Part shown: in pieces, positions 23,877-37,729 of the stretch | How the letters are laid out: the number at the start of each line of letters is the position of its first letter | Position numbering within the stretch: position 1 is the first letter of the stretch | Source of the DNA: Tribonema minus | Taxonomy: Eukaryota > Sar > Xanthophyceae > Tribonematales > Tribonemataceae | Direction: 5' to 3' | Length of the DNA: 64,000 nt | Assembly (NCBI GenBank): GCA_017506865.1 | Contig: JAFCMP010000031.1 | Location: forward strand, 186,001 to 250,000 | Position numbers and translations under genes: made by a program | Notes under the pieces: generated by a model | Told to the model about the DNA's origin: nothing | Seen by the model: only the letters and a program-made list of their open reading frames with translations | Databases searched by the model: none

Positions 23877-24206
23877 GAGCTCGGCGCGCCGCCGCGCGGC
23901 CGCAGCGGCGAGCGCAGTGCCGCGCCGCTGCAGGGCCGACCTTCGCAGCGCAGCGCGTCGCCTAAGCAGCAGGCCTGCGCCGCGCAGCAGCCCGCGGCTC
24001 ACTCGCATGCCGAGGCGGCGGCGGCAGCGGCGGCGCCAGCGGTGGCGGTGACGCCGCAGGCACACGGCAGCAGCGCCGCCGCAGCCCCCAACACCCATGA
24101 CAACACCCGCAACACCGAGGTGAAGATGAACTTCGGCAGCTGGCTTTGGGGGTTCGGCCGACATGAAAGCCAAGCCAGAGCCCCACTCACCAAGCCTGCG
24201 GGGTGA
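17331..24206 (+). CDS. OTU-family deubiquitinase, left copy, with UIM-like motifs
   Basis: OTU enzymes are cysteine proteases that cut ubiquitin from proteins. Exons: 17331-17472, 17880-18213, 18418-18984, 19258-19308, 19993-20304, 21249-21287, 21926-22060, 23116-23214 and 23706-24206. The catalytic block DPDGNCLYSA (Asp and Cys) ends exon 3. Exon 4 encodes VADQVYDKREDHAKVRQ, much like the OTUD5 family. Exon 5 has GCWGDHIEISAIEEIFDRPV and the catalytic His block GNHYGSV. Ubiquitin-interacting-motif-like helices follow: DLAASLATSED and DEEQLQLALLQSL. The last exon is poly-Gln and ends in NFGSWLWGFG. Exon 2 contains a CGG/GCC tract five bases longer than in the right copy, which puts exon 3 out of frame and would truncate the product before the OTU domain, unless splicing compensates or the sequence is wrong. 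Exon 6 uses a GC donor. Family assignment is firm; integrity of this copy is doubtful. Confidence 0.85.
20730..20753 (+). repeat. Interstitial telomere-type tract in an OTU intron
   Basis: Three to four units of CCCTAA lie in the intron between exons 5 and 6 of the left OTU gene. The corresponding right-copy intron is about 650 bases shorter and lacks it. Confidence 0.85.
21717..21780 (+). repeat. Degenerate TTAGGG/CCCTAA tract
   Basis: TTAGGG-type units at 21722-21752 switch to CCCTAA-type at 21767-21780, so the two orientations face each other. This lies in the intron before the UIM-like exon of the left OTU gene. A looser TTAGGG-like region lies at 21335-21400. The right copy has neither. 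Confidence 0.8.
22541..22626 (+). repeat. Extra UIM-like exon in the left OTU gene
   Basis: The acceptor flank ctgtacacttgcag at 22541-22554 is identical to that of the regular UIM exon at 23102-23115. The sequence after it encodes a related helix (SEDEQLQLAIALSNE). It looks like an intra-gene exon duplication absent from the right copy. With the visible GTACCT donor it would end in phase 1, out of step with the next exon, so it may be cryptic. Confidence 0.65.
23830..23873 (+). repeat. CAG repeat encoding poly-Gln in the last OTU exon
   Basis: A run of CAG/AGC codons encodes about twelve consecutive Gln in the left copy. The right copy has a comparable run at 48615-48660 on the minus strand. 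Confidence 0.85.
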
Positions 24207-24550
24207 ACAACATGAAAAGGTATGGTGGTGCGGCGACCAAGGTTTGCGCAGCGCGTGCAAGGGGTACTTGCACTGCCCGCGCTGCGCGCCATGGCCGCCG
24301 CCACCACCGCCACCATTGATGACCGCGGCAGCAGCCGCAGCTGCGCAAAGTGCAGTGCGCTGCTGCGCCGCAGCTGCGCGCCACTAGCGGCAGTGGGCGC
24401 AGCTACTTCCGCCACCGCCGCCAGCTGTATGGCGGCGGCGATGGCGGGAAAGATTGAGATGCACTGCGTGCGCACACTTGGCGCGGCGAAGCTGCACCAG
24501 CTGCCGCCAGCGCGCCCATTCGCACGTGGCTACTGCGCTCGCGGCAGCAT

Positions 24551-24600
<50 letters not shown>

Positions 24601-26585
24601 CTCTTGCCGCCGCCGCCGCCGTCCGCGCCGCTGACGCAGGACTCGGCATGCATGCATACCCTATCATTGATACGCGCCCTGTATCAGAGGCAGGAGCTTT
24701 GCAGTAGACTTAGAGGTGCTTCAGGGTGCCCAGGCATAGGTTCACAGAGCGCACCAGGGGTATTGACCAACGGCAACCGCGCCCTGCCGCTACTTTGAGG
24801 CTGCCACAAAAGATCCGCTGGCAGCTGTATTGCCTCGGGCCCCCTTGCCGCAGCGCAGTTAGATTGTATCGATAAGTGCAAGCGGGGGGAGGGGCCACAT
24901 TACGAAGTGCAACTAGGGGGGGGGGGCAAAATAAATTGCTCCCAGCTAGCCTGCTGCAGCACCGCGCGCTTGCACATGGTGCAACAAAGCCTAGACCAGA
25001 TACGCTACCGGGCCTTGTCACACCGCCAGACTGCCGACACTAGTGTACATTTTGGTGCAGCGCGCAAACCCTCGGCCCTGTTTGGACAGTGGTTTATGCC
25101 TACAATCAAGTTCACACCGTGCTTTTGAAGCTGTGTGACATGTCTATAATTAGGTTCACAGCAAATGAACGCCCTTCTTTTCGCACACGAAACACGCGTC
25201 TTTGTCTCGACTCCGTGTGACGTTGCACCCTGCACCCTGACTCGCCAATCATGTACGAGCCGAGATTGTCGCACCTGAACAGCTACCACTACATTGCCCC
25301 ACTTGCTGGCTTGGTGTGCTGCATCATTGCTGCACGATGAAGTGGCCGTGCCTTTCTAGGCTGCTTGACTGCTTTCACGTCAGCATCAGCCACCTACATG
25401 ACCATATGAGCATCATCGACGCTCAATGCATGGGCTGTGCCTACCTACATGAATGCACTGCGCGCTTTGTATCAAGCGGCTTCAATGTTGTCACTTCAGC
25501 ATAGGGTACTTGAGTACTTGTGATCTTGCAAGCAACCAAGGTGTGGATAGATGTCGTCTGCCGGGTAAGGAGCAGTGTGCACTATGCAGCGGTCATGAAG
25601 CACGTCGAATGCATCAAAAATACACATAAAAGTCTTCCTGTGGGAAACTCTAAGTAGGCATTTTCTCGCCGCACACAAGAGAACTCGCAGTGCTCAAAAC
25701 AGCGGCTTGAGGCTCACTTCCTGCATGCATTGGCGTCATGCGCATTGCTGCGTACAAGTGCGCTGCGAGTGCGCCACGTCCAGAAAAAATGCGCTGGCCG
25801 CTTGCTCCAACGCCTGTGCCGCACTCGCCACAAGCGAGCGCGGTGTGAAGGGCACGTCGCCATCGACAGTCGCCGCGCCACAAGAACACAGAGCAGGGCG
25901 ATGAAGTGGCGCTGATCGTACGCCCCCCCTGTTGAAGAGAGTTGAGCACTGCACATTGCAGTCAACTGATACAACATCGGCAGCACAAGCCTCGCCGTGG
26001 ATAGTTCTTGAGTCATTTCTGCACAGAAGATTGATGACTGCGCTGCAAGCCAGCAGCATGCTCGAGCAGCGCGCACCAGGTATGATGCGCGCGCTGCACG
26101 GCGCCGCAAGACGTCGGGAGACATGGCGCAAATTTACACGCACACACGCGCAAGCTGGAACAGCAACAGCAGACCTCACAAACAGCAAATGACACGCAGC
26201 AGACGCGGCGTGGCTGAAAACCGATTGGCGCAGCTCAGCATTATACGCGACGCGCCGTGCGTGCCCATGTATGTACCGCCGCGCCGCCGTCGGCCAATCA
26301 GACGGCGCGGTCCAAACGCGACTGCGCACGCGCGCCCGCGGGTTCAGGTCGCCGCCGCGCGCGTCTCGCTCTCGGCATTCGCGGCGGCGGGGTGCGCGCT
26401 CGAGCGTGCCTCGCGCCATCGGCACGGGCCTCGAGGCCTTTGCATGCTGTCTGTTGCGAGAGAGGCCGCTGACTCTGTGTATGTGTAGCGCGCTCGTATG
26501 TGGCAGTGAGCGGCAGCGCGCAGCGTCGTCGACTGCGCGCCGCGGAAGAGATGAAATACGGGACGCCCGCAGCGCGTGCTGTCGC
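24207..26585. other. 3' flank of the left OTU gene and spacer to PCNA
   Basis: Up to 25412 this belongs to the inverted duplication and matches 47055-48269. From 25413 to 26585 it is single-copy. Long open frames in 25730-26560 have no domain and overlap the PCNA 3' exon in another frame. I see no supported gene. Confidence 0.5.
24548..24600 (+). repeat. AGC trinucleotide expansion downstream of the left OTU gene
   Basis: About seventeen AGC units stand here. The matching place in the right arm (near 47905-47925) has about five units, so this locus expanded or contracted after duplication. Confidence 0.8.
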
Positions 26586-30604
<4,019 letters not shown>

Positions 30605-30799
30605 TTTTGTGAAATGAGTTGATCAGTCCTCCTCCGATGCTTGCTGCCGAGGTGCTCTTGTCGACAGCGGCTATGCGGATGTTTCCTCTGCAAGTGTAAC
30701 TGGAACCTGCCTGCCGCTCCTGCCCTTGCTGTCTTGCAGTGGCTGTCCTTGCTGTGTGTTTGCTTTCTGCCTCAGGCACAAACATTCGAAATTTTGAAC

Positions 30800-30808
30800 T
30801 TTCGCGCC
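30800..30808 (+). promoter_or_regulatory. E2F-like site upstream of PCNA
   Basis: The sequence tttcgcgcc matches the E2F/DP consensus TTTSGCGC and lies about 196 bases upstream of the PCNA ATG. PCNA is a classic E2F target in animals and plants, so S-phase control is a reasonable inference. Confidence 0.6.
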
Positions 30809-30864
30809 GCCAACGGGCCCGCCCTCGCGCGGATCATCGTCCTCAGACGCCGTCGGCGCCGTTG

Positions 30865-31140
30865 CACGCCCGACCGCCGCCCTGTCAGGCGACGCGCGAC
30901 CCTCGCGCGAGGGCTGATTCGCTGTGTCAGGGATTGCCGGCCTCCTCTTACCCGTCCCAGGTCGTCCGCCCCGCTCCCGGGCCGCGCCGACGCTTTGAAC
31001 CTCCCCCCCCCTCCTGCTCGCCTCCTGCTCGCCTCTGCCCGGCTCCTGCCGCGCCGGGTGTACGCCCCGACCGCCCGTCAGGCGACGCGACCCTCGCGGG
31101 TCACGCGAAGCTGATTCGCTGTCAGGAATTTCCGTGCTCT
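30865..31140 (+). repeat. Two-copy direct repeat upstream of PCNA
   Basis: A 60-base segment starting at 30868 (cccgaccgc, ctgtcaggcgacgcg, accctcgcg, gctgattcgctg, tcagg) recurs near 31064, about 200 bases on. Weaker related pieces (cgcccgccctgatcggg type) continue at 31230-31330. No coding frame is supported here. Confidence 0.65.
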
Positions 31141-31799
31141 CTGTGCTCTTGTACCGTCCCTGCCGGGCTGGCCGCCGGGGCCGGCGCCGGTCGCGCGAGG
31201 AGGCTGTGTGTGAGATTTTTCTACATCTACCGCCCGCCCTGGTCGGGCCCCGCGCGGGCCTATTCACTGTCAAAATCTTGCATGCGCTCCATGTCTGATG
31301 TACTCGCCCGCCCTGATCGGGTTGCCGCCCGAGCTTCGAGTTTCGTACGGTGGCCAGAGCACATTGATGCCAGATCTAGCGACGCAGGCCAAAAGCGCTG
31401 GCGGCTGGGGCTTGGGCGAGAGCCGAGGGGACTGGCAAATCGCTTCTGGGGTCGCCGCCGTCATCTTCGGCCGCCAAGTGCCTCGGCACGAGAAAAGCCG
31501 GATGTCTTGGGTGAAGTGGGGCACGGTCACCTCTTTTTTCAATGACACGTGGATGGGGGAGGGCTCAGAGAGTTTTCACCATGCAGATTCTCTGAGTGAC
31601 GCGTGTCATCTTGACACGTGTCAATCGCCTTGAGCCTCGCAGTCACCGTCATGCAGCGCCCCACGCCGTAGAGCAGGATGCAGCTTGCAGGCAGGCAAGG
31701 GAAGTTGGTGGCAATAATTTAGACCCTACTATGGAACTGCATCTGTTCAGAGGCGTTGTGTCTGGAGCACCCAAAGTCAGGAAAACGCGTAGTCCAGCC

Positions 31800-32800
31800 T
31801 CGTGCAGAGGCATTGCTACATCTACTCCTCTGGAGTGTTGCCTAAACTGCGGAGGATGAGGAGCTAGCTGGAGCGCGCTTGTGGAATCGCCGGGAGCAGT
31901 GTCAGCAGCTTAGGACTGAAGGTTGGCGCGCGCTTACGGAGTTGTTGGGAGCAACTGCCATGCCAACAGCGTAGCAGCAATACCAGTAGCGTCGGGAGCA
32001 GCAGCGGCAGCAGCAGCAGCAGCACCGACAGCACCACCACCACCACCGGCAGCAGCAGCAGCAATAGCTTCTACAGAGGCACTATCATGGGACCTGATGG
32101 CGCTCAGGAATGCTACATCCACTTCTCGGAAGGGTTGCTTATATGCAGACAACGGAGCTTCTGGCTGAGCGCAATGGTGGGATCGCCGCCAGCAGCTGCA
32201 GCTGCAGCGCTGGCAGGTCAGGATGTACGACCTATGGAGTGGAGCGCGCCTGGAACGTCGGGAGCGGCGTACAGAGGCACTAGCCTGGCGCCTGCTGGCG
32301 CCCAGGATTGCGATAGTCACTCCTCTAAAGTGTTGCCCAGATGCGGAGGACAAGGGTAGGAGCTGGAGCGCGCTTGTGGGATTGCTGCCAGCGACAGCAA
32401 CGCTCAGGGCGGCGCTAGGGATTTGAGCGCGCTTCTTCGTTGGCAGCAGCAGCAGCGGCAGCAGCAGCTGCGCCAGCAGGACCTGCACTCGTTTTGCACC
32501 TGCATGCATGAGGCCTAAAACTTACATTGGCGCCCATGCTTGATACAACCACTCCTGTGGAGTGTTGCCCACATCAAGATGCAAGGGGGGGCTGGAGCGC
32601 GTCAGCCTTGCGCGCTTGCCAGCAGCAGCAGCAGTAGCAGCAGCAGCTTTGCCGGACCTACCTTCAAGGGCACAATATTGCGGGCCTGATGGCGCCCATG
32701 ACTGCTACGACCCCAACGTCGCTGGGGTATCGGTCGGCCGGACATGTGTGCTGGAGCTTGAGTACAGTGAAGCAGCTGCTGGGAGTTCTGCAACTGCTGG
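31800..32800 (+). repeat. Degenerate tandem repeat, about five units
   Basis: A unit of roughly 200-260 bases recurs near 31804, 32074, 32273, 32521 and 32667. Shared words are agaggcac, cctgatggcgc, cactcctctggagtgttgcc, gatgcggagga and gctggagcgcgcttgtggg, followed by a GCA-rich tail. Copies are diverged, so this is an old array. Open frames in it are short and biased by the repeat. Confidence 0.6.
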
Positions 32801-34080
32801 GGAGAGAATGTAGTAGTGGCAGTCATAGCTGAAGTTGGTTGGAAACGGGATGCGCTCAGGCGCACCCTGTGTGCGCTGGGAGCCCCCCCCAGTCGCTAGT
32901 GGTGTGGTGTCTATATTGCATTTGCTCTGTATGACACAGGGTTTGATTGCGCCTCAAAGAGCAACATGAAAAATAAGGTACAGCAATGCTCCCACACACA
33001 TCCCGGGGGTTGGATCTGGGTCAGGGTCTGCCTCTGGGTCCTTCGACCCAGGACTCCCGGCAGCGCAGCTGCCTTTCAAGCTCACTGTCAAAATTCTCCA
33101 TGTGCTCTATGTGTAGGGTTGGGGTCATTCCACTGATGTCATACTTCTATCCAAGTGATGTACTGCTGCTTGTATGCCTCTGGTGGGTGCACTTGCGGCA
33201 TCATGACTCTTGGCTTTACTGCAAGGGCATTGCACCGCAGTGCGCGGACTGTGGATGCGCTCTCTCGCTCTCTGTGTGCGATGATGCATATGGCGGAGCC
33301 AAAGGGGGAGGAGGCGGCCAAATCGGGTTGTTGTACGGCGGGCGGTGTTGTGAAGACTCGGAGTTGAGCATTAAAATATGTTGTCATTTCATGCGACCGT
33401 CCGAGACAACAATTGTCTGGTAACATTTTTCTGTGCGTTTTGCTTTCTAAGCGAGCGTCATTCAAAGTCATATGGATGTGTACCTGATGGCAGATGATCC
33501 TGGCAAAGTGACCTCTCGCAGCCTTCTGGAAATCATGCTCAGACCTCCCAGTGTTCAGCCCCACAGAGCATGTGCGTTTTGATGCAACAATAATGATTGA
33601 GGACGCTTGTTGAGTGAAGACGTTTGTGTGTCAAGCTCAAGTCACCAGGCAGTAAACAAGTCAGAAATGCGTCACCAAGCAGCTGTGCCATGACAAAGTC
33701 AAGCACATCATCCTCTGGCAGTGTGTATGCAATCTACCTTTCGTGCTTGCTGCATCCTCCCTTCCTGTAATGTGCTGAATTTCTTTCACTGTCGTACATG
33801 GACCTTGTGTTGTTGATGAATCTATGTGGACCTCGCGGGGCTGCTTCTTCTTCTGTACTGAACGAACACTGTGGATTTTGGCAGTTACGTCATGTAACCG
33901 CCATCTCAGTTGGTTGATCTGCAATGATTTCGGCTGCTTTTCGCGTTGCCTGCTATGAGACGATGTGCACTATGCGGTAGCATAGCTACCGCCAATGGCA
34001 GGCAGCAGTGATTACACCGCGTATCAAATTCCAGCAGAGCTGTACATGTATGCCTTTCACGGCCTGATCAGATCACCAGC
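32801..34080. other. Intergenic, no supported gene
   Basis: A moderately GC-poor stretch between the degenerate repeat and the large plus-strand gene. Open frames on both strands (for example 32986-33423 plus and 33139-33564 minus) carry no recognisable domain. It should include the promoter of the gene starting at 34081. Confidence 0.45.
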
Positions 34081-37000
34081 ATGACAGGGGATGGCTGCAC
34101 AGGAGAGGTGCGCGGGCAGGGCTGGGGCATGGCGCAGCTGGCCAGTCCCTCAGCTCCACATAAGTGTCGCATAGGCATCCCAGATACCGTCCTGGTGCAC
34201 GATGGAGCAGCGGAGGGCTGGATATTTACCAGCAAGAGCGGGGAGGTGCTGCGCAAGCGGAGCGTCGTCGCAGCCAGCATCTTTGAGAGGTTCCAGAGGC
34301 TGGCTCTGACGAATCCCAATAACCCTCACAAGAGAGCTGCTATATTGCGCTATAGCAATGGGCTCGTGCAATACATAGGGCACCAGACCTTCAGGGACCT
34401 GATGCAGAAGTTCCCTCCTCCCGACAATGGCCTGGTAGCCGTGCAGTGCTTCATGCAGAGCAAGGGCACCTGCGGCACAGTGTACCGGAACAGCTACAGG
34501 TGAGAACTGACGAAGATGGTACAAGCAGTTCAGTCTCTCCATTGCCCGCATGTACGTACTGATGTGGGCCACACCAATCAGCTGCAGTTGCCTGCCGAAC
34601 ACTGCCACAACCAACTCACACAGCGGTGCACAAAACGCCTGTGCCGCGCGCAGCGTCGTGAACGGCAAGGGACGCGTCATCACAGCCACCGCCACCTACA
34701 CCACCATTACCGCGCCACCGCCGCCGCCCGCCGCCGCCGGCGTCTCCGCCCTCCTGCTGGGCACCCTCGGCAGCGCCGCCGCGAGCCTCGCCAACAGCGC
34801 CAGCGAGGGCGGCAGCGGCGGCGCGGCGGCGGGCGGCGGTGGCGGCGGCGGCGACGAGCCGCAGCACGAGGAGCCCGACGCGCCCACGCAGGAGCACAGC
34901 AGCGGCGCGCGCGGCGGCGCGGCGCTCATCAAGTGCTCCGCGACGCGCATCAACGCGGCGCTGGACGAGGCGACGCGCGGCGTCGTGCGGCACGTCGAGT
35001 CCGCGCAGCGCGCGCCGGCGCGCGTCCTCGCGCTCGCGTGCGACTACGCCATTGACGCTGCCGGGCAGGTGCGCGTCAGTGTTGGCGTGCGCTGAGCCGG
35101 TCTCGGCGCGTTGTCAGAAGCGGACGGGTGGCGATCGTGCGCGCGGCTGCTCGCTGTGGAGCGCTTGGTGTGGGGGGGTACGGGAGTGCGTGTCTGCATG
35201 TGTGTGTCGGGGGGGGGGGGCCGGGGGGCGCATAGCTCAGGCATCACGGTGATTACCAGCATTTTGGCCTCTGGTGCAAGGGCGTGGGAGGCTTGCAGCG
35301 CAGGGCCTGTCTGCCTGCGGGTCGCAGACGTCACAGACGCCGCCTTTGTGTCTGTGGCATGCATAGTGGCAGGGTCAGGGTCACGGCCGGAAGCCCCAGG
35401 CAACCCTCACATGACCCACACCCGGAACCCAATGCTAGCCCTTCCTTCATCCCCCACGCTTGCCGCAACCCTGACGCTGCTACCCACTGCGCCGTCGACC
35501 GCCCGCAGGTCTGGCTGATGTGGATAGGCGACGTGACGCTGGCGGTCGGCGACGCCGCGCAGGACCTGCGCCTCGCCTACCCCGCCAAGGACGACGGCCG
35601 CGCGGACGCCGGCGGCGGCGGCGGCGGCGCGGACCCCGCGCCTCTGCGCAAGGCCAAGCGGAAGCACGGCCGCTCGTCGCCGCGCGCACACGCCACCGCC
35701 GGCACCGCCGCCGGAGCTGCCGCCGACGCGCGCGCCGTCACGGACCTCATCGACGCCGCCGCGGCGACGGTGGAGCTGCACGGCGGCGGCGGCGGCGGCA
35801 GCGTCGGCGGCAGCAGCGGCGGCGGGGGCGGCGGTGGCAGGCCCTTCAGCGCGAGCGCGGCGGCGCTGTCGCGCAGCGGCCGCCCGCCCGACACGTCAAC
35901 AGCGCTGGTGGCGCTGCAGGACGGGAAGGGCGCGCAGACGGCGGCGGCGCTGCTGGCGAGCGCCGGCGCGCCGACGATGACGGTGGGCGCGCGCGGGCAC
36001 GGCGGCGGCGGCGACGGCGGCGGCGGCGGCGGCGCGCGGCGGCGGCAGGGCGGCAAGGCGGCGGCGGCGGCGGCGGGCGCTGCGGGGCTCGCCTGCTGCG
36101 GCGACTTCTGCGACGTGATGGTGCGCGAGCCCAAGGAGGATGCGGACGACCCGCGGCGCGCGCCCGTGGGCGGCGCACCGCGCTCGCTGATGGAGCTCGC
36201 GGACATGGAGGGCAAGGGGGGGGACGGGGAGGGGGGTGGTGGCGGCGGCGGCGGGCACGCCTTTCTGAAGGGGCTGGCCATGCGGCTCTTCACCGGGGAG
36301 GAGCTGAGCGTGCTGCGGCGCGATGCGGGGTTTAGGCGACAGGTGCGCCGCCGAGAGTTGAAGTTGAAGTTGTCCTGGGCGCGCAACAGTGTGCTTGCGG
36401 TGCTGGCCTGGGTGCGGACTCCGCAAGCAGCGGCGCCGTATTAGAAGCTACAGCGCATCCGCACCGCTGTTTGAACCTGTATGGGTGTGGGGCAGAGGGG
36501 ACGCTCAGTAGGTCCAGGACTGATGTTCGCCATGACCGGTAGACCAGGGCTTCGATCTCAAAGTAGCATTTGCTGAGAACCAGAGGTGGTCAGGCGTTTT
36601 TTCCGCAGCACTTTGTGCACTGCCGAGTTGGCTCGTTGCGTTAAAGCGCCACAGGTGCACCCTTGCCGCCATGTACATGGCATGAATTGCCGTTCACATG
36701 GCTTGAAACATCCTGACACATTCAGGGGGGGGCCGGTGGGCGTTGGCGCCTCGTAACCCTAACCTTGTCCTAATCCTAGCCCTGACCCAGGGGCTGAAAG
36801 CCTGAGCCAAGAACTCAGCTGAATCCTCGGCCTTCGTAGTGCGGAGCGCAGCGTGAGCTCGGACCACCTCAGACTGTCAGCGCACTGACACGCGCCAACA
36901 GGCGGACCCTGCGGCCGCAAAGCACGCGCCGACTGTCGCCATCCGTGCCTACAACGTCCCATATGCACACGCCCCCCCGACGCCTGTGCAGATTGCGCAG

Positions 37001-37321
37001 GGCAAGATCGCAGACTGGTGCTCGCCCGAAGGCGGCGGCGGCAGCGGCAGCCTGAGCGGCAGCGAGAGCGCGGGCGACGCCGCCGCCGCCGACCGCCGCC
37101 GGCCGCGCAGCGCCGCCGCCATGTACGACCTCGTCTGGCGCACGGTGCTGGCGGCGCGGCGCGAGGGGCGCGTAAGTGGCGCCATGGCCCTTGACGCGTC
37201 AAGGACCGATGGTGGCGGCGGCGGCGGCGGCGGCGGCAGCGGCGTGCTGTCGGGCACCGAGACCAGCGCCATCCGGCTGCGCATACGGCAGCGCGAGGAG
37301 GCGGCGCTCGGCGGCAGCGTG

Positions 37322-37355
<34 letters not shown>

Positions 37356-37687
37356 TTGGCGGCGGCCTCGACGCGTACCGCACGGTGCGCGTGTGCGCCA
37401 CGTGCTTCCAGGTGTACACGCTGCTCGACGAGGCGCGCGCGGTGCTGACACGCCGCGCGGAGCGCTCCGCCGCCGCGCGCGCCGCCGCCGCCGCGTCCGA
37501 CCTGCTGGCGCCGCCGCCGTTGCTGCCGCGGCGCCGCCAGCGGCGGCGGCACTCGGACGGCCACTTGTCGCCGACGCCACGCGAAGAAGTGTGCGTGGCA
37601 GTGACCAGGTACGGCGAGCGTACCCCGCGGGCGGTGACACCGCAGCAGCACGGAGCTGTTGCCACGTGGAAGACGGCTGCGCGGCAA

Positions 37688-37729
<42 letters not shown>

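Larger units (their letters stand above)
14520..25412 (+). repeat. Left arm of a ~10-kb inverted duplication
   Basis: Read on the plus strand, this arm matches the minus strand of 47055-56860 almost end to end. Matching landmarks are the outer edge near 14530-14575 (56790-56850), the 5' block 16648-17226 (54044-54621), every OTU-gene exon, the 3' flank 24207-24720, and the inner edge near 25260-25411 (47059-47205). Identity is near-perfect in the 5' block and much lower in the coding exons. The arms differ by intron insertions or deletions and repeat expansions. Confidence 0.93.

Noticed and set aside
31270-31633. Overlapping open frames on both strands upstream of PCNA, moderately balanced composition
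   Set aside because: No domain, no splice context, and neither strand is clearly preferred; left as possible promoter or unknown.
35577-36386. Pro-rich minus-strand open frame
   Set aside because: Antisense of exon 3 of the multidomain gene; the Pro runs are complements of Gly codons.
36490-36580. tRNA-like stretch with a TTCGATC word
   Set aside because: No acceptor stem or anticodon arm can be drawn; no tRNA was supported anywhere in the window.
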